DNA of 64,000 bases. It comes from Hellea sp965224755 (lineage in GTDB: Bacteria; Pseudomonadota; Alphaproteobacteria; Caulobacterales; Maricaulaceae). Made by a program: the position numbers and the translations under genes. Positions within the stretch are counted from its first letter, which is position 1; each line of letters starts with the position of its first letter. Under the pieces are notes generated by a model. The model saw only the letters and a list, made by a program, of their open reading frames with translations. It searched no databases and was not told where the DNA came from. The stretch covers positions 2,480,001 through 2,544,000 of the forward strand of contig OZ245061.1 of assembly GCA_965224755.1 (NCBI GenBank), written 5' to 3'. This document shows positions 8,675-15,596 of the stretch, one piece after another.

Positions 8675-8974
8675 AGTCTCACCTAACCCAACATTTCCCC
8701 TTACGGGGACCTCACCAGTGAGCCTTTTGGCTCTTATTATTGGATAGGTTTAGCAGAATAGGCTGAAGGTCGCGTAAAGAGACAAGGTAAAGGAAGTCTG
8801 ACCCCCATTTTAACAAAAAATCAGGGTTTTAGGACTGTTTTCCTAGATTTTCTGCATTTTATGGTAATTTGATTAATGTCGTTAACTTTTGATTTACGGG
8901 ATTCCCATAACAGTTGGGTTCCGTTAACTATATTCCGTGATACCGGAATTTTGATTCGCCTGGGAGGGGAGTTT
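8675..8974. promoter_or_regulatory. Divergent regulatory region between fliJ and ctrA with two GANTC sites
   Basis: 300 bases without a gene. Two GANTC sequences, the CcrM methylation site, are at 8900-8904 and 8953-8957, close to the ctrA start; a GANTC in a ctrA promoter makes transcription sensitive to methylation state in Caulobacter. Two TTAA words (8873-8876 and 8882-8885) are only 5 bases apart, so they are not a standard CtrA box. Small hairpins occur at about 8697-8708 (CCCC-TTAC-GGGG) and 8718-8734. No clear -35/-10 pair could be fixed. Confidence 0.5.
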
Positions 8975-9670
8975 ATGCGTGTTCTTCTAATTGAAGACGA
9001 TGCTGCTACAGCACAAGGCATCGAATTGATGCTCAAGTCTGAAGGATTTAACGTCTATACCACCGATCTCGGTGAAGAAGGCGTCGATTTAGGCAAGCTT
9101 TATGATTATGATATCATATTGCTGGATTTGAACCTGCCGGATATGCCCGGTTTCGAGGTTCTCAAGACCCTACGCATGGCCAAGGTCAATACGCCGGTCT
9201 TTATTCTCTCGGGGACATCCGATATCGACACGAAAGTGCGCGGCCTCAGCACAGGCGCGGATGACTATATGACCAAGCCGTTCCACAAGGACGAGCTTGT
9301 CGCGCGTATCCACGCCGTTGTTCGCCGCTCAAAAGGCCACAGCCAGTCGATTATCACGACAGGCGACATTAAAGTGAACCTAGACGCCAAAACCGTAGAA
9401 GTCGGCGATCACCGCGTTCACCTGACCGGTAAAGAATATCAAATGCTCGAACTGCTCTCTCTGCGCAAAGGCACGACCCTGACCAAAGAAATGTTCCTCA
9501 ACCATCTTTACGGCGGCATGGACGAGCCGGAGCTGAAAATCATCGACGTGTTCATCTGTAAGCTTCGCAAGAAATTGGCCTCGGCCACACATGGCGAACA
9601 TTACATCGAAACCGTCTGGGGACGCGGCTATGTTCTGCGCGACCCGGCCAAAGAAAAAATGAGCGCTTAA
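8975..9670 (+). CDS. ctrA: Cell-cycle response regulator CtrA
   Basis: 231 residues, the same length as Caulobacter CtrA. OmpR-type DNA-binding response regulator that controls replication, division, flagellum and pilus genes. The receiver domain has acidic E7-D8-D9, phospho-acceptor Asp51 (LLDLNLPDMPG), the Thr/Ser in FILSGTSD and Lys in YMTKPFHKDELVARI. The winged-helix DNA-binding part contains LTGKEYQMLELLSLRKGTT and ends IETVWGRGYVLR. GGGAGGGG ending 4 bases before ATG 8975 sets the start; an in-frame ATG at 8876 would add 33 unconserved residues. The C-terminus ends SA, like the small C-terminal residues read by ClpXP in Caulobacter. Confidence 0.97.
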   Translation: MRVLLIEDDAATAQGIELMLKSEGFNVYTTDLGEEGVDLGKLYDYDIILLDLNLPDMPGFEVLKTLRMAKVNTPVFILSGTSDIDTKVRGLSTGADDYMTKPFHKDELVARIHAVVRRSKGHSQSIITTGDIKVNLDAKTVEVGDHRVHLTGKEYQMLELLSLRKGTTLTKEMFLNHLYGGMDEPELKIIDVFICKLRKKLASATHGEHYIETVWGRGYVLRDPAKEKMSA

Positions 9671-9700
9671 TCACCTCCCACGATTAAGCTAGTCAAACTG

Positions 9701-9726
9701 ACCCCGCCAATGAGCGGGGTTTTTTA
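9701..9726 (+). terminator. ctrA intrinsic terminator
   Basis: Perfect 7-base stem ACCCCGC/GCGGGGT with loop CAATGA, followed by a run of six T. It lies 30 bases after the ctrA stop and marks the border to the Rhs island. Confidence 0.9.
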
Positions 9727-9735
9727 TTGGGCGGA

Positions 9736-10030
9736 TTTGGGGGCTGTCAAATTGCCGCGCGCGTAACGCCCACAATCGATCCTGTGAATCGATTGCAGTG
9801 AAGCACCTTGAGCGCTGGCGCTCAAGGCTTGCACTCCGCCGCCTCTCATCGCTTCGCGCGGCAGCTCCGTGTCCCAATCATAGCTGGTATTGCTCCGCGT
9901 CTTGCTGGTCATCTGGCCTGCGGGGTTAAACTCGAAAGACAGGTTGAGGTCATCCGCTGTCCCGGCCGCGTCGTGGTTTAGGCTCGCGGTTAGGCCGTCC
10001 TGCGCGTAGGTCGTGATATGGCCGTTACCG
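9736..10030 (-). pseudogene. Rhs core remnant (end of the island)
   Basis: Reading on the minus strand from about 10030, the translation matches the Rhs core of the other cassettes (GNGHITTYAQDGLTASLNHD… to SYDWD). It is then interrupted by a palindromic element (9769-9874) and resumes for a few codons (YARGNLTA). The segment of core between DWD and DARGNLTA is missing. There is no tip and no start, so it is decayed cassette debris. Confidence 0.85.
9769..9874. repeat. Palindromic mini-element, copy 1
   Basis: About 106 bases containing three hairpins: AATCGAT-CCTGTG-AATCGATT, TTGAGCGC-TG-GCGCTCAA, and a GCCGCC/CGGC-type arm ending CGCTTCGCGCGGCAGCTCC. It matches copies at 12599 and 28836; the first hairpin differs from copy 2 by paired changes that keep base pairing. 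It is inserted in Rhs core sequence. Confidence 0.8.
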
Positions 10031-10068
10031 TCCTTGACAGACTGTATCTTATATACTACATATTGCTT

Positions 10069-10416
10069 GTGAAAATCGTCTATGACATAGAGGAATATCA
10101 AACTAAACGCGGCGTTGTTCCTTTCAGGGACTGGCTTTTCAAGCTTAAGGATAAAAGAGCCCTTGCTAAGATACACGCCCGAATAGACAGGGCATCCCTT
10201 GGAAATTTTGGTGACTGGAAAGACATCAAGGGCGCGAAAGGGATATTTGAGATGCGTGAGCACTATGGGCCGGGTTATCGCATCTTCTACTCCGTGATTG
10301 GCAGAAAAATCGTTCTGCTGTTAATAGGCTCAACTAAAAAAGATCAACAAAAGGCAATCAGCAAAGCCAAAAGCTATCTCGATGATTATAAAAGGCGACA
10401 AAATAATGACACATAA
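10069..10416 (+). CDS. HigB/RelE-type addiction module toxin
   Basis: About 115 residues from GTG 10069 (MKIVYDIEEYQTK). It carries the pattern of the phage-derived HigB-like killer family: FRDWL, an Arg-rich ARIDRASLGNFGD, then EMREHYGPGYRIFY and IVLLLIGSTKKDQQ. Members of this family are mostly translation-dependent mRNA interferases; that is family knowledge. The upstream in-frame ATG at 10018 lies inside the Rhs remnant and adds residues unlike the family. A perfect TTGACA (10034-10039) lies upstream. The antitoxin ATG overlaps the toxin 3' end, which is the toxin-first HigBA order. Confidence 0.88.
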   Translation: MKIVYDIEEYQTKRGVVPFRDWLFKLKDKRALAKIHARIDRASLGNFGDWKDIKGAKGIFEMREHYGPGYRIFYSVIGRKIVLLLIGSTKKDQQKAISKAKSYLDDYKRRQNNDT

Positions 10417-10720
10417 ACCAAGCCGTTCATTTAATAAAACACGCAAAGAATTGCTAAAATGTCCTGACTATGCGGCCATGTATCTGGAGGAATGCTTGGC
10501 CAGTGGCGATATTGCACTTTTCAAATTTGCACTTAAAAATGTTACCGATGTCAGGCTGGGCGGCATGACAAGCCTTGCCCGAAAAACCGAACTTAGTCGG
10601 GAGAGCCTTTATAAATCACTCTCCAAAAGCGGCAATCCCAGACTGAACACACTCACCAAAGTTTTAAGCGCGTCGGGCCTGCGCTTGTCCATAGTTGCCA
10701 AAACAGATGCATCCGTTTAA
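10406..10720 (+). CDS. HigA-type addiction module antitoxin
   Basis: About 104 residues from ATG 10406 (MTHKPSRSFNK), overlapping the toxin gene by 11 bases. It matches the addiction-module antidote family: YLEECLASGDIALFKFALKNV, then an XRE-type helix-turn-helix GMTSLARKTELSRESLYKSLS, and GNPRLNTLTKVLSASGLRLSI. It should neutralise the upstream toxin and repress the operon. The stop codon abuts the IS3 stub that follows on the other strand. Confidence 0.88.
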   Translation: MTHKPSRSFNKTRKELLKCPDYAAMYLEECLASGDIALFKFALKNVTDVRLGGMTSLARKTELSRESLYKSLSKSGNPRLNTLTKVLSASGLRLSIVAKTDASV

Positions 10721-10826
10721 GCCTTGAAATCATCCGTACATCGTCTTCGTTTACTCATGTCGTTCTCCTCCTCAAAGGGTAAAAAACACACCTTAACAAA
10801 CTGTCCGATTTAGCAGGGCCACCTCA
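10717..10826 (-). mobile_element. Truncated IS3-family element: left end and first 13 codons of orfA
   Basis: On the minus strand the segment begins TGAGGTGGCCCTGC at 10826, has an AGGAGGAG ribosome-binding site, and an ATG at 10758 that starts MSKRRRCTDDFKA before a stop. This is the typical N-terminus of IS3-family OrfA transposases (MSKRRR-FT-x-x-FKA), and TG at the tip fits IS3 ends. All the rest of the element is gone. It is joined on one side to the antitoxin gene and on the other (from 10827) to a short Rhs core scrap. Confidence 0.6.
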
Positions 10827-10850
10827 GCTCTTCTCACTATGGGCTGTCAA
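10827..10850 (-). pseudogene. Short Rhs core scrap
   Basis: About 24 bases matching the core segment that encodes LTAHSGKS elsewhere in the island. It sits between the IS3 end and the 3' end of the lipoprotein gene, showing that the TA module and IS stub lie inside Rhs debris. Confidence 0.6.
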
Positions 10851-11281
10851 TTTTTATACAGGTCATTAAAAGTGCTTTCACTTACGACTTTTGGATGACT
10901 TATTTTAACTATAGGTAAGTTTTCAACAACAACCCTATGTTCAAACTTTTTGACAAACTCCACTGCATCTTGCCGACTGTCATTCGTGCAGGAGCTTATA
11001 TGTGATAAAAGAATATGGTCACCTTTTGCATTAGCATATTCGGCCCAGTTAAACGTTGGCTTTGAATTAAGTTCGCTTGCGGTATCATTCATTGCCCAAA
11101 ACACTTTCTGTTCAAGACTCTCATCTTTCTTTTGGAGTTCCCATGTAATATCTATTCTATAATAGCAACTCTCATCTACATTAGGCGTTAAAACCGATGA
11201 CTTTCCCCCATTGTTTTCCATGGTGCAAGACACGCAAGTAAACATCAAAAAGTATAAAATAAATCTAAATCTTAATTGCAC
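10847..11281 (-). CDS. Small lipoprotein, candidate partner of Rhs tip G
   Basis: 144 residues from GTG 11281, overlapping the 3' end of the tip-G reading frame by 10 bases, which implies translational coupling. The N-terminus is a lipoprotein signal (FILYFLMFTCVSC). The rest is not recognised. Its position directly after a variable Rhs tip and its AT-rich composition are those of an immunity gene; that role is inferred from context only. Confidence 0.65.
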   Translation of the reverse strand: MQLRFRFILYFLMFTCVSCTMENNGGKSSVLTPNVDESCYYRIDITWELQKKDESLEQKVFWAMNDTASELNSKPTFNWAEYANAKGDHILLSHISSCTNDSRQDAVEFVKKFEHRVVVENLPIVKISHPKVVSESTFNDLYKN

Positions 11282-12558
11282 GGCTCACTCACAAAAACGT
11301 CCACTTGTGCGGAGCGCCCCGTATTACCTGTTCTATCTATTGACGATGTAGAAATAAAGAAATTTGTCCTCCCATCAGCATCAGTAATTGGAGATCGTAA
11401 AGAAATTGTCCTTTGAGTAAACACAGCAATTCCACCACCTGTGAATGGAACATTATTGATTCCATAACCAGGAACAGAATAGGAAACATTACCAATAAGT
11501 TGAACTGCAGCACTTGTTAGAATGCGTCTATCATTACTCAATGGTATTGAAAAAGGGTTTGTCACAACGACATTAACCCTTGGTCCGCCTGTAAAAGAAA
11601 AACTATCACCCGCGCTGGAAACAAATGTACCGTTTGTATTAGGGATTTGCCGAGTTGGCGTGTTATCACAATCTTCCTTATCCTCCTCCGCACCTTCCTC
11701 CTCCGTCGCTACACTTCCGCCATAATGCCCAAAAATACCTCCCGACGGAACGCCGCCATAATCAACGGAGCCTCCACCGCCAAACCTTCCAAACCCTCCG
11801 CCGCCAGTTCCGGGACAGGCAACAGGCTGGACGGTTACGCCTACCTCTATAAGCTCACCATCGCGCCAACGCTCCCAAGTTGTTTCCCAATAACACCCCG
11901 CAAGCCCGCTCGGGTCGCGCGAGTTCACCGCGTCGCCGCCGACATAAGCATACATATTCAGGCCGTCGCCATAGCCTATCGGGTCGGCCTGTAGGAACCT
12001 TCCTAGCTGCGGATCATAGGCCCTTGCTTTGTAGTGATAGAGCTCGGCCTCTGCCAGCCACATTTGGCCTGTGCCCCCCAAGAGGACTTCCTCGCCGTCC
12101 TTTGGACGGCTCACAGCGTAGCCGAACCTGCCGACATTGGCGGCGTCCGGCACGCCTTCGGGGCTGTAGCTGTTTTTGTCGGTGACCGTGCCTGCGCTGT
12201 CAGTATAGCCGATGATGCTGCCTTGGTGGTCGGCCATCATGTAGAACTTCTGGCTAGTGCCGGAACCTTCGTAAACCGCGATAGGTTCGTCGCTGCCCGG
12301 GCCGTGAACATATCTGCGCAGGAGGGTGTTGCTGCTATCATATTCAGCTATGAGCGCCGAGCCTGCATAGGCGAATTGCACGATGCCGTTGGCGCTGTTC
12401 TCCTCCGCGAGGCGGCCCTTGGCGTCGTAATCGAGCGAGACGCTGATGCCTGTGCCCGTCACCGATGTTAAATTATTATAGATATCATAATTATAGCTCT
12501 TCCCGCTATGGGCTGTCAAATTGCCGCGCGCGTCATAGCTCACCGGGCCGCTATACAT
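11272..12558 (-). CDS. Orphan Rhs cassette G (core 3' end plus tip)
   Basis: About 428 residues in an open frame, starting at a Met inside the core (MYSGPVSYDARG). It has YD-type repeats, then YHYKARAYDPQLGRFLQADPIGYGDG and the core-end DPSG, followed by a tip of about 205 residues. The tip has a Gly-rich linker and an acidic stretch (TEEEGAEEDKED), then a beta-rich end with EPCN at the C-terminus; no known toxin motif was seen. A 15-residue in-frame insertion (AVSRPKDGEEVLLGG) interrupts the core. No ribosome-binding site precedes the Met and the upstream core is broken, so expression as such is doubtful. Confidence 0.75.
   Translation of the reverse strand: MYSGPVSYDARGNLTAHSGKSYNYDIYNNLTSVTGTGISVSLDYDAKGRLAEENSANGIVQFAYAGSALIAEYDSSNTLLRRYVHGPGSDEPIAVYEGSGTSQKFYMMADHQGSIIGYTDSAGTVTDKNSYSPEGVPDAANVGRFGYAVSRPKDGEEVLLGGTGQMWLAEAELYHYKARAYDPQLGRFLQADPIGYGDGLNMYAYVGGDAVNSRDPSGLAGCYWETTWERWRDGELIEVGVTVQPVACPGTGGGGFGRFGGGGSVDYGGVPSGGIFGHYGGSVATEEEGAEEDKEDCDNTPTRQIPNTNGTFVSSAGDSFSFTGGPRVNVVVTNPFSIPLSNDRRILTSAAVQLIGNVSYSVPGYGINNVPFTGGGIAVFTQRTISLRSPITDADGRTNFFISTSSIDRTGNTGRSAQVDVFVSEPCN
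12073..12117. repeat. 45-base palindromic mini-element, copy 1 (in frame)
   Basis: Exactly 45 bases absent from all other cores at this point (GGCCTGT|…|GTAGCC). It contains GCCGTCC-TTT-GGACGGC as a hairpin and ACTTCCTCG. It adds 15 codons to cassette G without a stop. The reverse complement of the insertion at 15454 aligns with it, so the two are the same element in opposite orientations. Confidence 0.8.
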
Positions 12559-12777
12559 AGCGATGGCTTGGTTAAGGCCGTTAATGGCGAAGCTGCTCGC
12601 ATTTGATCCTGTGAATCAAATGCAGTGAAGCACCTTGAGCGCTGGCGCTCAAGGCTTGCACTCCGCCGCCTCTTATCGCTTCGCGCGGCGGCTCCGTGTC
12701 CGCAATCTTAGCTGGTGTTAGAGCGGGTTTTGCTGGTTATCTGCCCTGCGGGGTTGAAGGTGAATGCGAGTTTGACA
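12559..12777 (-). pseudogene. Broken upstream part of Rhs cassette G
   Basis: Minus-strand translation gives Rhs core on both sides of a palindromic element (FTFNPAGQITSKTRSNTS upstream, SSFAINGLNQAIA downstream). Stops inside the element end the frame. The core ends abruptly at about 12777. This and the next 130 bases (12778-12907), where no gene or motif was seen, form the longest gene-free stretch in the island. Confidence 0.8.
12599..12702. repeat. Palindromic mini-element, copy 2
   Basis: About 104 bases with hairpins ATTTGAT-CCTGTG-AATCAAAT, TTGAGCGC-TG-GCGCTCAA and GCCGCC…CGCTTCGCGCGGCGGCTCC. It closely matches copy 1 but the first stem carries paired substitutions. It replaces about 20 bases of Rhs core in cassette G. 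Confidence 0.85.
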
Positions 12778-12907
12778 TGAATAAGTTACTGTTCTGAGGA
12801 GGTCCGATTGCTAATTACGTTTATATCACTGGAGATGTCCTCATTACTCTCACTACCTCTACGAAGACTCCACTAAACTGATAAATGCGTTGTTAGTGTG
12901 ATGAGGA

Positions 12908-13201
12908 TCATTCAGCTTGTAAAAGCTCAAGAGGATAAGCTATAATTCCAAGTATGATTAATGGATTTGAAGTCTTATACTGCTTGAAAGTTAAGTGCAG
13001 ATCATAATCTATATTCTTTAAATTGAAAGACCGTGTTTTTGCCCAATACAGTTTCCCGTAAATAGTTTTGCTATCTTTTGGCACTGTAAAACTCTTTGTT
13101 TCACCGCCATATATTCTTCCAACTTTCTTTCCATCTACATAGACTTTCAGTCCATATAGATGATCCGTAAAAATTGGTTCGCGTGTCAAAGTTACGTTCA
13201 T
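12908..13201 (-). CDS. Small protein, candidate partner of Rhs tip F
   Basis: 97 residues, starting 29 bases after the tip-F stop. The sequence YGLKVYVDGKKVGRIYGGETKSFTVP resembles PEGA-like beta-sandwich domains; the C-terminus is hydrophobic (PLIILGIIAYPLELL). No signal peptide. AT-rich, like the other genes in this position. An immunity role is inferred from context. Confidence 0.6.
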   Translation of the reverse strand: MNVTLTREPIFTDHLYGLKVYVDGKKVGRIYGGETKSFTVPKDSKTIYGKLYWAKTRSFNLKNIDYDLHLTFKQYKTSNPLIILGIIAYPLELLQAE

Positions 13202-13230
13202 GATGTTTAGCGTAATCTAATCATTATCTA

Positions 13231-15579
13231 TCATTGACCACATATAGTAGTTTCTGTTGTTTCAATCCCAATTGCTACATCGACCGGAACCACACTAGGG
13301 CCAACATATACACCTGCTTGCCAAGCGCCCTCAAAATCAGTGGAAGCTGTTAATCCTGCCAAAGGTAAGCCTGCCGTGGCATTGCCAATAGCTGATGTTG
13401 ACAAACCAGATTCTTGAGTCGGGCCTTGTCCGTAAGTGAGTGATATCGTAGCTTGCCCCAATTCAGTTCTTGCTCCAACAAGCGCCGATCGAGAAAATCC
13501 TGCACTACCATCAGAATTTCTAAAAAACCTTACTCCTGATGCGCCGTCAAACGCACCGCCAGTAACAGCACCAGAAACAGAAACCCCTCTATTCCCTCGT
13601 CTGGGTGCTGGGATGGCCGAAGCGACAATGCACGCTATAGCTTCAGGATCCAAAACAGAAATGATTGGTGGAACTCTTAGTAAAAAATGCGTTGTAGAAA
13701 TTATTCTATATACGTTGAAGCCAAAGTTAAGTCCACTACTGCCGGACGACGTTCGCACGCGATTTCCCGTTATCGTACAGCCTGTATTGTTAATACCGCC
13801 GCTACATGACCCGCGTGTTGTACTATTAGGGCCATAACCCCCTCCACTACCGCCCCCGCCGCCGCTACCACCGCCATAGAAGCTGCCACAGTTTCCGTAA
13901 CACGTTGCACCAGTGTTACCGCAATTATAGCTATCCGCTCTCCTGATTCTTGAACCCGTGCAGACTTTATCCATTCCGCTCGGATCGGTCCTATTCACCG
14001 CGTCGCCCCCAACATAAGCATACATATTCAAGCCGTCGCCATATCCTATCGGATCCGCCTGTAGGAACCTTCCGAGTTGCGGATCATACGCCCTTGCTTT
14101 GTAGTGATACAGTTCCGCCTCTGCCAGCCACATTTGGCCGGTATAGCCGAACCTGCCGACATTGGCGGCGTCCGGGACGCCTTCGGGGCTGTAGCTGTTT
14201 TTGTCGGTGACCGTGCCTGCGCTGTCGGTATAGCCGATGATGGAGCCTTGGTGATCGGCCATCATGTAGAATTTCGAAGCTGTTCCGGAACCCTCATAAA
14301 CCGCGATAGGTTCGTCGCTCCCCGGGCCGTGGACATATCTGCGTAGGAGGGTGTTGCTGCTATCATATTCCGCGATGAGGGCGGAGCCGGCATAGGCAAA
14401 CTGCACGATGCCGTTGGCGCTGTTCTCTTCGGCCAATCTGCCCTTGGCGTCGTAATCGAGCGCTACGCTAATCCCCGTGCCGGAGACGGATGTTAAATTG
14501 TTAAAGATATCATAATCATAGGACTTCCCGCTATGGGCTGTCAAATTGCCGCGCGCGTCATAGCTCACCGGGCCGGAATACATATCAATGGCTTGGTTAA
14601 GGCCGTTAATCATGAAGCTGCTCGCCTCCAATGTGCTGATGTCCCAATCATAGCTGGTATTGCTCCGCGTCTTGCTCGTCATCTGCCCGGCGGGGTTAAA
14701 CTCAAAGGACAGGTTGAGATCATCCGCTGTCCCGGCCGCGTCGTGATTAAGGCTCGCGGTTAATCCGTCCTGCGCGTAGGTCGTGATATGGCCATTGCCG
14801 CGGATCAAATGCGTGCGCGCGCCTTTATCATTATAGAGTATCTGCGCCAGCACGCCTGCGCCCGACGTCGCCCCGTTCTCGCGGATTTTCTTGACCCGGC
14901 CCAAAATATCGTAGTCATAATTGACGAACAATCCGGTTCCCGGATAGGTGATATGGCTATTGCGCCCCGCCGCGTTCCAGCCGTAACTGACCGTGCCAAA
15001 GGCATTGCTCTCGGTGGTCAGCCGCGAGAGGGCGTCGTAAGTGTTGGTCAGGGTCGTCCCGTTCTTGGTCGTGGACAGAATACGGCCAAAGAGATCATAA
15101 GTATAGGAACTGTCATCGGCCGTGCCCGGCGCATTAGCATGGGTAATCCGGCCGAGATCATCATAAGTAAAATAGACCAATGTGCCGTCCCTCATCCGGC
15201 GGCGGTAAACCCGCCCGTAACTATCGCGGTAGCTGCGCTGATAATTCCCGGTATCATAAGACCCGACTGAGGTTTTATGCGGAAAATAGGTGATATAATG
15301 GCGGTTAAAGCCGTCAAAGCGGTATTCCGTGCGGTTGCCCTTACCGTCTTTGATATGGCGCAGATTACCATTGGGATAATAATAGCGGCTCTCCGAGCTT
15401 TGTTCGGAGGTGCCGTAAGCTGTGTAAGTTTTTGTCACCTGATCCGTATGGTTACGCTGTGAGTGGGCGGCACGCCCGCGAGGAAGTCCCCTTGGGGGAT
15501 ACAGATATTTTGTAATCCAGTCAGCGGGGGAGTCCAATGTGCAGGCATTGGGCATAGAGATAAGGTCGTTTTTGTTCAT
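13231..15579 (-). CDS. Orphan Rhs cassette F
   Basis: 782 residues. The frame begins MNKNDLISMP 17 bases after the S9 peptidase stop; this point lies inside the core of the full-length gene (RINKNDLINMP). YD repeats run to the core-end DPSG. The ~250-residue tip starts MDKVCTGSRIRRADSYN, a degenerate TonB-box-like stretch, followed by a Gly-rich linker (GGGSGGGGGSGGG) and a beta-rich domain ending ETTICGQ. The core has the 45-base element in frame (YPPRGLPRGRAAHSQR region). From 14349 upwards the DNA is near identical to cassette D. No signal peptide and no clear ribosome-binding site. Confidence 0.8.
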   Translation of the reverse strand: MNKNDLISMPNACTLDSPADWITKYLYPPRGLPRGRAAHSQRNHTDQVTKTYTAYGTSEQSSESRYYYPNGNLRHIKDGKGNRTEYRFDGFNRHYITYFPHKTSVGSYDTGNYQRSYRDSYGRVYRRRMRDGTLVYFTYDDLGRITHANAPGTADDSSYTYDLFGRILSTTKNGTTLTNTYDALSRLTTESNAFGTVSYGWNAAGRNSHITYPGTGLFVNYDYDILGRVKKIRENGATSGAGVLAQILYNDKGARTHLIRGNGHITTYAQDGLTASLNHDAAGTADDLNLSFEFNPAGQMTSKTRSNTSYDWDISTLEASSFMINGLNQAIDMYSGPVSYDARGNLTAHSGKSYDYDIFNNLTSVSGTGISVALDYDAKGRLAEENSANGIVQFAYAGSALIAEYDSSNTLLRRYVHGPGSDEPIAVYEGSGTASKFYMMADHQGSIIGYTDSAGTVTDKNSYSPEGVPDAANVGRFGYTGQMWLAEAELYHYKARAYDPQLGRFLQADPIGYGDGLNMYAYVGGDAVNRTDPSGMDKVCTGSRIRRADSYNCGNTGATCYGNCGSFYGGGSGGGGGSGGGYGPNSTTRGSCSGGINNTGCTITGNRVRTSSGSSGLNFGFNVYRIISTTHFLLRVPPIISVLDPEAIACIVASAIPAPRRGNRGVSVSGAVTGGAFDGASGVRFFRNSDGSAGFSRSALVGARTELGQATISLTYGQGPTQESGLSTSAIGNATAGLPLAGLTASTDFEGAWQAGVYVGPSVVPVDVAIGIETTETTICGQ
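15454..15502. repeat. 45-base palindromic mini-element, copy 2 (opposite orientation, in frame)
   Basis: Relative to cassette B (TATGGTTGTAGAGATATTTT) cassette F carries 45 extra bases here. Its reverse complement aligns with the element at 12073 (CCCCCAAGGGGACTTCCTCG… to …CTCACAGCG). It adds 15 codons (PPRGLPRGRAAHSQR) without breaking the frame. Confidence 0.8.
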
Positions 15580-15596
15580 CTTGTGGACAACCTGAT

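Noticed and set aside
8873..8885. TTAA…TTAA pair as a CtrA box in front of ctrA
   Set aside because: Spacing is 5, not 7 bases; kept only as a remark.
8876..8974. N-terminal extension of CtrA by 33 residues
   Set aside because: The strong ribosome-binding site and the family start (MRVLLIEDD) fix the start at 8975.
9724..10263. 179-residue minus-strand frame across the Rhs remnant
   Set aside because: It runs from antisense of the HigB-like toxin gene through Rhs debris and the palindromic element; it is a chance open frame.
14788..15270. 160-residue plus-strand frame repeated inside several Rhs cores (also at 21410)
   Set aside because: It is the antisense of the conserved Rhs core; the minus-strand frame has the YD repeats, so the plus-strand frame is a shadow.
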